From Bacillus cytotoxicus (lineage in GTDB: Bacteria > Bacillota > Bacilli > Bacillales > Bacillaceae_G), in assembly GCF_023715645.1 (NCBI RefSeq), contig NZ_JAMBOP010000034.1, forward strand, positions 1 through 54,600: a stretch of DNA of 54,600 nt, written 5' to 3'. Within the stretch, counting starts at the first letter, position 1. Every line of letters begins with the position of its first letter. The notes under the pieces were generated by a model that was not told the DNA's origin, did no database searches, and was given only the letters and a program-made list of their open reading frames with translations. Shown piece after piece: positions 16,254 through 24,661 of this stretch. Position numbers and translations under genes: made by a program.

Positions 16254-17324
16254 TTAAATACTAGGATTATAGTCCCCATCGAAATGAAATTCGTATTCAT
16301 TGTCGATTCGAATATAGCCTAGAATGTTTTGTTCCCTACTCCTACAAAAAACGCTTGAATAGTTCTCATTATCTTTGTTCCCTTCTGCGACAAGAATTTC
16401 TTTGTCTTCGCAGTCAAGGACAATTCCAATATGGTCGTGAGAATGATTTGATAAAAGCTTTTCATAAATAACTATATCGCCGCGTTGTGGTCTAAAGTTC
16501 TGGTCATCATAATTAAAAAATCCAGTTTCGGGTAGTTGAGCCCACTCAAGTATAGCACCTACACCAGCTAGTCGATAATTACTGTTTGGATAACGTATCG
16601 GCAGCAAAATTCCTGCCTGCATACAGCAATGGTATACGAATGCTGCACACCAATTCCCTTGGAGTACTTTATATATATCGGGATCAGGCCAATAATGGTA
16701 AATTTCGGTATACAGTTTATCTTCTGGAATTCCAATAATGTTTTGACTTGCTAGTTCTTCTGAAATATCGGCCAACAAGCTTCGTTTATCTTTTCCGTTT
16801 TTTGTAATCTTTTCATTATGATTGGTTGAAACTACTTCTTCAAATTGGTCCTTTGGAATGGATAATTCGCCACATACATTATGAAATCTTTGAACATCTA
16901 TATAAGATCCAGTGTGATCCAAGTTCTGAAAGAAATTATTGAGCATAATAGCATCTTTGATTAATTCATCGTATGGACCGTGGATTTTCCCACGCTGATT
17001 CTGGTAGAATATTGCCCGAAGAATGGTAAGTTGTTCATCCTTAGAAAAAATATTTACATCTCTTATGATAGGTCTAACCGCTTCAGCACTATTAATACCG
17101 GGAAAATAACTAATACTAGTTTTATAGAAATAATAGTTGTGAAGTAAACCTGTGATAGCCGCAATTTCTGTCTCTAATCCTCTCTTCATGGCAAGCATCG
17201 AAGCGAAAGATGATACTCCATTAAGTTGAGCATAAGCTTCTTGTCTGTTAACTAAGTTGTCCAAATCAAGTATTTCATTAACAAGTACACGAATACTTTC
17301 AAGCCTGTTTCTTGAACTATTCAC
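16254..17324 (-). CDS. HD-like domain fused to a CHAP/NlpC-type cysteine amidase domain
   Basis: The 356-residue protein has an N-terminal helical part (about 1-150) that recalls HD phosphohydrolases (GLLHNYYFYKTS at 59-70; LIKDAIMLNNFFQN near 121-134) but with degenerate metal positions. The C-terminal part (about 205-345) looks like a CHAP-type amidase with Cys226 in GNWCAAFVYH and His298 in HDHIGIVLD. There is no signal peptide. It starts at GTG with GTGGGG upstream. The substrate is unknown; the fusion is unusual. The terminal half could act on cell-wall peptides or on cytoplasmic amides. Confidence 0.72.
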   Translation of the reverse strand: MNSSRNRLESIRVLVNEILDLDNLVNRQEAYAQLNGVSSFASMLAMKRGLETEIAAITGLLHNYYFYKTSISYFPGINSAEAVRPIIRDVNIFSKDEQLTILRAIFYQNQRGKIHGPYDELIKDAIMLNNFFQNLDHTGSYIDVQRFHNVCGELSIPKDQFEEVVSTNHNEKITKNGKDKRSLLADISEELASQNIIGIPEDKLYTEIYHYWPDPDIYKVLQGNWCAAFVYHCCMQAGILLPIRYPNSNYRLAGVGAILEWAQLPETGFFNYDDQNFRPQRGDIVIYEKLLSNHSHDHIGIVLDCEDKEILVAEGNKDNENYSSVFCRSREQNILGYIRIDNEYEFHFDGDYNPSI

Positions 17325-17478
17325 AGATTACCCCACTTCCTATTCCACTGAATAAGATATTAACTTTTCTACTCACATGATAACACAACATTCGCAATTT
17401 TCACTTCTTTATTTTCATGTCAAACAAACCTCCCGATTACGAAAAGAATTTAAATCGTATACATGAAATGAAAGACAA

Positions 17479-17506
17479 AAAGCCACTACATACATAGTGG
17501 CTTTCC
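17479..17506 (-). terminator. Terminator of spoVR
   Basis: AAAGCCACTA / TAGTGGCTTT (17479-17488 with 17495-17504) with a T-rich minus-strand tail lies just past the spoVR stop. Confidence 0.8.
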
Positions 17507-17509
17507 TCA

Positions 17510-18925
17510 TCACACATACTTCCGATGCACCATCTTCCCATCATACGAAAACACAACATTCTTACTCTCTACAATCGACTCCATATGCACCGTTCTTCCC
17601 CATAACTGATAAATGTATGGCAATACTTTCTCTAAATATTTCAGGTCAAGTTCAATTCCTTCATAATAATGCTTAATGTATAATTCTCCGTTCTTTAAGT
17701 GATCGCCATCTTCGACCATTAAATACGGGAAACCGCCGTTTGTTCTCGTGTTAACGAGCTGATCGCGGACATTTTTCCAATCTTTATCAACGATTTTATA
17801 ATCTTTTCCTTGGCGCTGGAATAAGTACATATCTTCGCGCATGACGAGTTCTTTGTTTAAGTAATTTCGCAGGAATGATACGTCCCATTCGATTTCGCGC
17901 ACTTCAAACATTTTCTCTCTTCCTGAATTCGGCTTGACGCCACGGCGTATCATTTCTTCTGTCGGGTTGTTGTAGCGTTCTTCGATGTCTTCGAACATTT
18001 TGATGCCGAGGTAGTACGGGTTAATGCTTGTTTTTGACGGCTGCACGACTCCTGCGTTTAGTTTTGCGAATTCAATGGATTCATCTGAGCTTAAGTCCAT
18101 TTCGCGGAGGATGCGTTGGTGCCAGTATGAAGCCCAGCCTTCGTTCATGATTTTCGTTTCAAGCTGCGGCCAAAAATATAGCATTTCCTCACGCAGCATC
18201 GTTAAAATATCGCGCTGCCATTCTTCTAGTTCGCGGCTGTATTGTTCAATGAAAAGCAGTAAGTCTTTTTCTGGTTGGGGTGGAATTTTTCTTTTCTTCC
18301 TTGCATTAGGTAATTCACGTTTCTTATTTCGATTTTCTAAGTTCCATAAGTCGTCGTATGGCGAGGCCCTTCTTGTTTGTTCTTCCTCGTCTTGATCATC
18401 TGCACTCCATGACAGCTTTGGTCTCATAAGCGATGGGTCAATGTGTTCTTGAATCGCTAATACTGCATCTAAAAATGTTTCGATTTCTGCTTTTCCGTAT
18501 TTATGCTCATAATTTTTCACTCTATCTGCAGTTGCCGCCATACTTTCGACCATATCCCGTTTTGTGTTAGAGAATCGAATATTATTTTTAAAGAAGTCAC
18601 AATGCGCTAATACGTGAGCGACAATCAATTTATTTTGAATGAGTGAGTTTGTATCTAATAAAAATGCGTAGCACGGATTCGAGTTAATGACGAGCTCGTA
18701 TATTTTACTCAGTCCTAAATCATATTGAAGTTTCATCTTATAATATTGTTTCCCAAAGCTCCAATGCGAAAAGCGCGTAGGCATCCCGTACGCACCGAAT
18801 GTATAAATTATGTCTGCTGGGCAAATTTCATAACGCATCGGATAAAAATCTAACCCAAACCCTGTCGCGATTTCCGTAATTTCCGCAATTGCATACTGCA
18901 ATGCTTTATCCTCACTGCTTCTCAT
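17510..18925 (-). CDS. spoVR: SpoVR family protein
   Basis: The 471-residue length matches B. subtilis SpoVR, which is needed for normal spore cortex. Recognisable blocks are [18 protein letters not shown], the central [12 protein letters not shown], and [14 protein letters not shown] chose ATG 18925 because AAGGAGGG lies 7 nt upstream; the longer frame to 18946 adds 7 residues without a site. A perfect sigma-E -10 (CATACACT) about 33 nt before the start supports mother-cell expression. It is monocistronic with its own terminator. SpoVR partners (YhbH, PrkA) are not in the window. Confidence 0.93.
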   Translation of the reverse strand: MRSSEDKALQYAIAEITEIATGFGLDFYPMRYEICPADIIYTFGAYGMPTRFSHWSFGKQYYKMKLQYDLGLSKIYELVINSNPCYAFLLDTNSLIQNKLIVAHVLAHCDFFKNNIRFSNTKRDMVESMAATADRVKNYEHKYGKAEIETFLDAVLAIQEHIDPSLMRPKLSWSADDQDEEEQTRRASPYDDLWNLENRNKKRELPNARKKRKIPPQPEKDLLLFIEQYSRELEEWQRDILTMLREEMLYFWPQLETKIMNEGWASYWHQRILREMDLSSDESIEFAKLNAGVVQPSKTSINPYYLGIKMFEDIEERYNNPTEEMIRRGVKPNSGREKMFEVREIEWDVSFLRNYLNKELVMREDMYLFQRQGKDYKIVDKDWKNVRDQLVNTRTNGGFPYLMVEDGDHLKNGELYIKHYYEGIELDLKYLEKVLPYIYQLWGRTVHMESIVESKNVVFSYDGKMVHRKYV

Positions 18926-18957
18926 CTCTTTTCCCTCCTTACACATTCCCTTATGAA

Positions 18958-18988
18958 AGTGTATGAATAGAAGAAAGCTTTCATGAGG
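18958..18988 (-). promoter_or_regulatory. Candidate sigma-E promoter of spoVR
   Basis: On the minus strand the -10 is CATACACT (18965-18958), matching the sigma-E consensus CATACANT. A weak -35-like CTCATGA lies about 15 nt upstream. B. subtilis spoVR is sigma-E dependent. Confidence 0.6.
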
Positions 18989-19070
18989 ATAAAAGAAACT
19001 CCTCGAAATAACTTTTTACTTAATACATCAAATAGAAATTATTACGAAAAAGAAAGACGATCTCATAACA

Positions 19071-19110
19071 AAAAAGGTATCGAAATCCATAAAGACTTCA
19101 ATACCTTTAT
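19071..19110 (-). terminator. Terminator of the AlbA-family gene
   Basis: GGTAT..ATACC arms with partly paired interior (19073-19107) are followed on the minus strand by a run of six Ts, 3 nt after the stop codon. Confidence 0.6.
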
Positions 19111-19112
19111 CA

Positions 19113-21035
19113 TTACATATTACGCTTGCTTGTCTTATAAGCTTGCTGCGGATGACTTATACTCTCTGGATACAGCAACTCCAATTCTCCTTCTTCTACC
19201 AAACGATTCATGTACTCTTTTCTAAGAGTATCTACCGATCGGTTTAATAGACTTGCTAATTCCTTCAATGCTAATGGCTTAATACTGCATAATGCTAGAA
19301 TGATCTGTTCCATCGCTTTTTTGTTTATTCTCTTCTTTCTTCTTGCTTCTTCAGCAATAGCTAGCAGTTTATCCTCAACATCCTCTTTCCTATCTTGTGA
19401 TGTTTCTTCATTAGAATTATCCCTAAGGTCGTTTTCATTACCCCCTGGGTTTTCTATGTTACCCCCAAGGTCATTTTCATTACCCCCAGGGTTTTCTATG
19501 TTACCCCCAAGGTCATTTTCATTACCCCTAAAGTTAATACTACTTGCTTGTTTATAAAATTTCTCAGACAACTCGTATTTTGTTCCTCTACCTTGTCCAC
19601 TAGTTTGTAATAGCTGTTTTTCTACTAAACCGCTTAAAACTTTATTAATATCTGGTGAATGTTTATCCATCAATGTTTGTAATCGTTGGTTTGTTACTTT
19701 TTCTTCTTGATGTGCAGTAACAAGTGCCAATACTTCATCATTTGTTAACTCGTCATACACTGATTTTAAGACTGTCTGTAAAAACTGTATACTTTCATTT
19801 GGTAATAATGACTGTGTTGTTAAAGTTAATATAATACGTTCTGGCTGGTATTCCTCTACTAAATCAGGATGCTTCCAATGCTGCTCTTTCCATGCTAAGT
19901 GAATGTTCTCGATTCCTGATCCCGCTCGTTCACCTAACCCTAGTTGCATAAACATTTTAAAGACATTTGCATTTCTAGGATCACTTATCCCGCCTTGCCT
20001 AGCTTGTGCTATAGAAATTCTTAGTGTACCTGGATTTGAAAAACGGAAGAATGTTTTCTCTTTTTCAATCACAATTCCTCTATCACCGTAATAATCAGCA
20101 TGTGCAAGGGTATTCACCAGAGCTTCACGCAATGCGGCATGGACACGAGTATCATCTGTTCGAAACAATCCTTCATTAAGTTGAAACGGGATATTCAAAT
20201 CACTCGTTAAACGATGAATGACTTTAAAATAGAAGTCATATATATTCCCAGACCAAGTACCATCGGCAGACGTAATTCGATCACTCCAACGCTGTCCTGT
20301 AATTTCAGAAGTGATTTCTCGATACTCTAAAAAGTATTGTGGTAATAAATCTACAATGCTTCTTTCTTCACCAAACATAACTAATCCAGCAAGTGTTAAT
20401 CCATCTTGATTTGTTTCACGATTTCGTCCCCAAGCACCGATGCGATATAAGAAATCGTTTAATTCTAAATCATTCCACGGGTGATCTGGTTTTAATGAAG
20501 CAAAACGACGGCGGTAGCTCTTTACCGATTCTAAGTTTAAATCATTGATATCAAAATTCGGAAGAACTCGATAATCTTGCGAATCTTGTTAGTCAGCAAG
20601 CATACGCTTAACTTCATCTGGCGGACACTTATAATCACCTTCATAATTTCTTCTATACGTTCCAACTATAGGATTATGTCCAATGTAAATGGGGCGTTGA
20701 CTTCTTGAAGCACGAGGTACATTAATATATACAACTTGTTTTCCGTTTAATGTCACAAGTTGTACATTTCGATTCATTAAAATATTTTCACTAATCCGCT
20801 GTACATTATTAATACCATCCCAAAATTCTTTCGCTACTTTCGGAGCATCTATTTCAATCGGTGAAAATTCATCCCCTTCTTGTTTAACACCTAATAAAAT
20901 GATGCCACCATCTGTATTCGCAAACGCTGAATAGGTTTCCCACACATCTTTTGGTAAGCCACCCTTCGCAGCTTTACATTCAAGTTCGGCACTTTCTCCT
21001 TGTTCAAGAAGTTCTATTAATTTTTTTTCTTCCAT
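19113..21035 (-). pseudogene. AlbA_2/Schlafen-domain ATP-binding protein gene split by an in-frame stop
   Basis: One continuous frame of about 640 codons is interrupted only by a TAA at 20589-20591. The 5' part (21035-20589, 148 codons from MEEKKLIELLEQGE) carries the AlbA_2 putative DNA-binding domain (AELECKAAKG, SAFANTDGGIILLGV). Reading through the stop continues QDSQDYRVLPNFDIND into the ATP-binding and C-terminal winged-helix domains. The 3' part could restart at 20378, inside the conserved LTLAGLVMFG motif. No frameshift is present, so a single substitution (for example CAA or AAA to TAA) explains it. A Gly-Asn-Glu repeat lies in the C-terminal third. Confidence 0.85.
19435..19530 (-). 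repeat. In-frame 42-bp tandem repeat
   Basis: About two and a half copies of a unit encoding GGNENDLGGNIENP occur in the C-terminal third of the AlbA-family gene, forming a flexible linker between helix-turn-helix regions. Confidence 0.7.
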
Positions 21036-21265
21036 AGAAATTATTGTCTCCTTTAAACAAAGTCTCCATAAACATATGTATTTGACGTTTATTATAACAA
21101 ACCTGCAAAAAAACAAACATATTATCCCCTCAATCAAACCGAAATATTAGTTCGTTAAAATTTATAAAGATAAAAGAAACTCCCTCCAATCTTTTAGATG
21201 CGGTTCACTTAAAAAACATGTAAAATTTTCTTTAGGAAAATAGATAGTACAAAGGGGAAAATACT

Positions 21266-21607
21266 ATGAAAACACTCATGAAAGTTATGACCGTACAAGC
21301 ATGGGAGAACGCAAAGGAAACAGGAATAATTACCGAACCTTCTTTACAAGAAGAAGGCTTCATTCACTGCTCATTTCTTCATCAATCACTGCGAGTTGCC
21401 CATAAACATTTTGCAGCAGAACCTTCTCTTGTATTGTTAGCAATTGATGGCGAGCGTGTACAAGCAGAGATTCAATACGAATTAGCTGCAAACGGTGAAC
21501 AATATCCGCACATTTACGGTGTTATCCATACGAGCGCGGTTACAAATGTCTACACATTAGATAAACATGCGGATGGTACGTTTACTCTTCCAGCAGAACT
21601 CACATAA
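21266..21607 (+). CDS. DUF952 family protein
   Basis: The 113-residue protein shows the DUF952 pattern: an early W (VQAWENAKETG), EEGFIHCSFLHQ, LLAIDGERV, and PHIYGVI near the C terminus. Members are small cytoplasmic proteins related in fold to glutathione-S-transferase-like or ADP-ribosyltransferase-like folds, with no settled function. AAAGGGG precedes the ATG, and a strong terminator follows, so it is a single-gene unit. Confidence 0.85.
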   Translation: MKTLMKVMTVQAWENAKETGIITEPSLQEEGFIHCSFLHQSLRVAHKHFAAEPSLVLLAIDGERVQAEIQYELAANGEQYPHIYGVIHTSAVTNVYTLDKHADGTFTLPAELT

Positions 21608-21644
21608 AAAAAGATTGATCATTTATTAATAAAGTTTTGTTCAA

Positions 21645-21680
21645 AAATCCTGTCAAAATATTTTGGCAGGATTTTTTTCT
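21645..21680 (+). terminator. Terminator after the DUF952 gene
   Basis: AAATCCTGTCAAAA pairs with TTTTGGCAGGATTT, followed by a T-run. Confidence 0.85.
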
Positions 21681-21836
21681 TAATCCGCAGTCTCGGGATA
21701 TATTGTAAAGAGTTATATTTAAACTAATAAGACAGAATAGTATAATTTAAGGGAAATACAGTGAAATTTACTTAACACTAATTAAGGGGAAAAATGTATA
21801 TGATAGATAATAAATTCCATATTGAGGTGGCTTTAT

Positions 21837-22799
21837 ATGCCTAAAATGGACAATGTACTAGCAATTTTATGGATGCTTAATTCAGGGGAAAAAATTACTG
21901 CAAAACAAATTTCAGAAAAGTTAGAGATGAATATAAGGACTGTATATCGTTATATTGATACACTTTCGACAAGTGGTGTACCTATCATTTCAGACACAGG
22001 ACATAACGGTGGATATACTTTATTGAATACATTTATTGAAGCTCCTCTTTTTTTTGATTCTGAGGAGCAAACATCACTATTTCACGCTGCTATTTTTGCA
22101 GAAGAGGCAGGATATTATGGAGGCGAGGCACTAAATAGGGCTATTTCAAAGCTAGGAAAATATTCAAACCAAGAGCAGGAAACAAAGATAAGCCAACATT
22201 TAACCAGTCTTGAAGTAATAAATCGAACAAGTTCCCTCTCGGTGGAACCTTTCTTGAAGGAACTGGAGCAGGCCGTAGCTGACGGATACTCTGTAAAAAT
22301 TCGATACCATAAAAGTGGCGAAGAGCAATCAAAGTATAGATTAGTTGATCCATACAGAATTATTTATTGGAATAATAAGTGGTATATGATTGGATTTTGT
22401 CATCTTAGAAATGATATCCGTAGTTTTAGAGTAGAGAGGATTGAAAGTCTAATGTTAACTGGAAATAAGTTTAGCCTGCCAGAAAATTTTTCAGCACGTG
22501 ACTTCTTTTTGAAAAACCTCCTTCCTACTATAGAAGATAAGAAAGGAATTATCTCTTTAGTTATTAGTGGAAATAAAAGTACACTAAATGATCTTTGCCA
22601 ACATTGGTTTTTAGGGAATTATTTACATGAACAAACTTCAAATCAAGCTGTATTCCTTCTGGAAAAAGATATCATACATACATATGTACCTTATTTACTT
22701 TTACCCTACGGTAAATCCATTCAAATTATTGAACCAATAAGTCTTAAGAAAAGCCTTATTGAGGTTCTGTCGGAATTAATACAATTTCACCAAGTATGA
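21837..22799 (+). CDS. HTH-WYL transcriptional regulator (YobV-like)
   Basis: The 320-residue protein has an N-terminal HTH_11 domain (about 5-55; EKITAKQISEKLEMNIRTVYRYIDTL), a WYL domain (about 135-220; VDPYRIIYWNNKWYMIGFCHLR and FRVERIESL), and a C-terminal WCX part. WYL regulators sense ligands through this SH3-like domain. ATG 21837 has GAGGTGG upstream; the TTG at 21822 is less likely. It precedes a DJ-1/PfpI gene in the same direction across a terminator-like hairpin, an arrangement common for a local regulator and its target. Confidence 0.88.
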   Translation: MPKMDNVLAILWMLNSGEKITAKQISEKLEMNIRTVYRYIDTLSTSGVPIISDTGHNGGYTLLNTFIEAPLFFDSEEQTSLFHAAIFAEEAGYYGGEALNRAISKLGKYSNQEQETKISQHLTSLEVINRTSSLSVEPFLKELEQAVADGYSVKIRYHKSGEEQSKYRLVDPYRIIYWNNKWYMIGFCHLRNDIRSFRVERIESLMLTGNKFSLPENFSARDFFLKNLLPTIEDKKGIISLVISGNKSTLNDLCQHWFLGNYLHEQTSNQAVFLLEKDIIHTYVPYLLLPYGKSIQIIEPISLKKSLIEVLSELIQFHQV

Positions 22800-22836
22800 T
22801 AACTTCCCTGACGTTAGCTGTCAGGGAAGTTATCTT
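22799..22836 (+). terminator. Terminator between the WYL regulator and DJ-1/PfpI genes
   Basis: A 14-bp stem ATAACTTCCCTGAC / GTCAGGGAAGTTAT with a short loop overlaps the regulator stop codon. Confidence 0.8.
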
Positions 22837-22874
22837 ATAATAGGCTATATCAATTATGATCGGAGTGTGATTGG

Positions 22875-23510
22875 ATGCAAACAAAAAAAGTTTATCTTTA
22901 TGTATTTCATACAATGTCAGACTGGGAATATGGATATTTAATTGCTGAACTAAACTCAGGAAGATATTTCAAAAAAGGTTTAGCACCTTTAAAAGTCGTT
23001 ACAGTAGGAGCTACTAAAGAAATGATTACTACAATGGGAGGACTGAATATAAAACCAGATATTTCCTTTGATGAGTGTACGCTTGAGAGTACAGATCTTA
23101 TCATTTTACCTGGAGGAACGACTTGGGGAGAAGATATTCATCAACCTATCTTGAAAAAAGTTGGCGAAGCTTTAAAGCTTGGCACTATCGTTGCGGCAAT
23201 TTGCGGTGCAACTGAGGGACTTGCGAATGTTGGATACCTAGACTCTAGAAAACATACAAGTAATAACTTAGAATATATGCAAATGGTTTGCCCTAATTAT
23301 AAAGGAGAACAATTTTATGAGATGGGTCCTGCAGTATCTCATGAGAATTTGGTTACTGCATCAGGAATAGCTTCTCTGGAATTTGCGATGGAAGTATTGA
23401 AAATCTTAGATGTATTTGCACCAGATACATTGCATTCATGGTATAACCTACATAAGACTCAAAAACCTGAATACTTCTTCCAGTTAATGAATTCAATAAC
23501 TAGATGGTAA
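22875..23510 (+). CDS. DJ-1/PfpI family protein (type 1 glutamine amidotransferase-like)
   Basis: The 211-residue protein has the DJ-1/PfpI fold with nucleophile Cys110 in the elbow AAICGATEGLA and an upstream LIILPGGTTWG. Members act as amidases, glyoxalases or chaperones; the substrate is not evident. CGGAG lies before the ATG. The last codons are unusual: a family A MITE inserted in the original TGA stop, so the frame now reads TGG TAA and gains one tryptophan. It is probably controlled by the WYL regulator upstream. Confidence 0.87.
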   Translation: MQTKKVYLYVFHTMSDWEYGYLIAELNSGRYFKKGLAPLKVVTVGATKEMITTMGGLNIKPDISFDECTLESTDLIILPGGTTWGEDIHQPILKKVGEALKLGTIVAAICGATEGLANVGYLDSRKHTSNNLEYMQMVCPNYKGEQFYEMGPAVSHENLVTASGIASLEFAMEVLKILDVFAPDTLHSWYNLHKTQKPEYFFQLMNSITRW

Positions 23511-23777
23511 CTACTCAGTTACTTTATGAAAAAAGGGCAGAAAAGCATTTTTTTAAATGGGCGAGAGGGACTGGCGATGCATAGGATCCGGTCAGGGCCT
23601 TTTCCTGCCACGTGCAAGGTTTGAAAACAAAAGTAGACAATAAGTGCAGGCCCCTGCCCTGTTTGCATGACAGCAGTCTATATGCAAAAAAAATGAATTT
23701 ACAAGTACTAGAGAGACACATCTTCACTAGAATCATACCCTTTTCTAAATTTTTAAAAGGTATAGCTGAATAGTTAC
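23507..23777 (+). mobile_element. Full-length family A MITE inserted in the DJ-1/PfpI stop codon
   Basis: The element is 271 bp. Its ends are GTAACTACTCAG (23507-23518) and CTGAATAGTTAC (23766-23777), a terminal inverted repeat with one mismatch. ACTAGATG flanks it directly on both sides (23499-23506 and 23778-23785), a perfect 8-bp target duplication. Removing the element and one ACTAGATG restores ..ACT AGA TGA, so the pre-insertion gene ended at TGA. Confidence 0.9.
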
Positions 23778-23874
23778 ACTAGATGAACAAAAACAGAGTA
23801 ATGTTATGTATAAAAAGAGATTTTTCACTTTTAAAATCAACGTTTGCAGCACGCCGTTAATCAAACTTCTATTT

Positions 23875-23948
23875 CAAACCAACACCCAATTGGACGTGCT
23901 TTCCAGCAGTGAGGGGTGAAGCCCCCACTGCTGGAAGTTTCACTTTAT
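23875..23948 (-). repeat. Family B repeat, reverse copy, also a likely terminator
   Basis: CCAGCAGTG pairs with CACTGCTGG, followed by AAGTTTCACTTTA, the mirror of AAAGTGAAACTT found at 28771, 30901 and 52458. It abuts the stop of the nitroreductase gene and could terminate it. Confidence 0.6.
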
Positions 23949-24505
23949 CCCTCAACAACCTCTAACTTTTCCATAATCGGCGTACGCTCTTTTCCTTCTG
24001 GTACTTTATCAAAATAGCCAATATGTAAAATACCAACAACGCGGTGTCCTTTCGTTAGACCGATTGCTTTCATAAAATCAGGATTGTAAATGAGTCCTCC
24101 CGTTTTCCAAACAGTTCCTAATCGATGTTCCCAAGCTAGCAGCTGGAAGTTTTGGATAAATGCACATACAGCGGCATAGTCTTCGTCACGCTGCATTTGG
24201 CGCGGGTCTTCATCCATATAAACAACAATTTGAGCGGGTGTATTCATAAACCGGTCTGTTAACATGTTTCCTCGTCTTTCTCTTTCTTCTGCTGAAAATG
24301 AGCTTAACACAGCGTCTACTAATGTTTTGCGGCCGTCTCCGATAAATAATTTACATTGCCATGGCTCGCGGTTCTTATGATTTGGCGCCCACGTTGCATC
24401 ATTTAATAGTTCAATTAACAATTCTTTTTCTACTGCTTGATTTGTAAATGTACGAATGGATCTTCTTTCTTTCACAACCGTTGCGATGGAAGTGTAAGTT
24501 GTCAT
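23945..24505 (-). CDS. Nitroreductase family protein
   Basis: The 186-residue FMN-binding oxidoreductase shows the family start ERRSIRTFTNQAVEKELL, the mid-region DATWAPNHKNREPWQ, and VGILHIGYFDKVP near the end, similar to YdjA-like nitroreductases. These use NAD(P)H to reduce nitro compounds or quinones. AAGGAGAG precedes the ATG. A near-perfect Fur box lies about 50 nt upstream, so iron starvation probably induces it; the physiological substrate may then be a ferric chelate, but this is speculation. Confidence 0.87.
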   Translation of the reverse strand: MTTYTSIATVVKERRSIRTFTNQAVEKELLIELLNDATWAPNHKNREPWQCKLFIGDGRKTLVDAVLSSFSAEERERRGNMLTDRFMNTPAQIVVYMDEDPRQMQRDEDYAAVCAFIQNFQLLAWEHRLGTVWKTGGLIYNPDFMKAIGLTKGHRVVGILHIGYFDKVPEGKERTPIMEKLEVVEG

Positions 24506-24553
24506 TTTTTCCTCTCCTTCATCATTTGCTATCTATATGTATACAACTTCAAT

Positions 24554-24568
24554 TGATAAAGATTATCA
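24554..24568 (-). promoter_or_regulatory. Fur box before the nitroreductase gene
   Basis: TGATAAAGATTATCA matches the 7-1-7 Fur consensus TGATAATNATTATCA with one mismatch. It lies 49 nt upstream of the nitroreductase start. Confidence 0.72.
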
Positions 24569-24628
24569 ATTTCAATTATAAGATAGTTCCCTCATACAAA
24601 TCAATATTTACTTTTTATATAACGCAAC

Positions 24629-24661
24629 AAAAATCGCCTTACTTTATGTAAGACGATTTTT
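24629..24661 (-). terminator. Terminator of the two-component operon
   Basis: AAAAATCGCCTTAC pairs with GTAAGACGATTTTT around TTTAT with one mismatch, overlapping the histidine kinase stop codon; the minus-strand 3' side is followed by TTGTTGCG. Confidence 0.75.
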
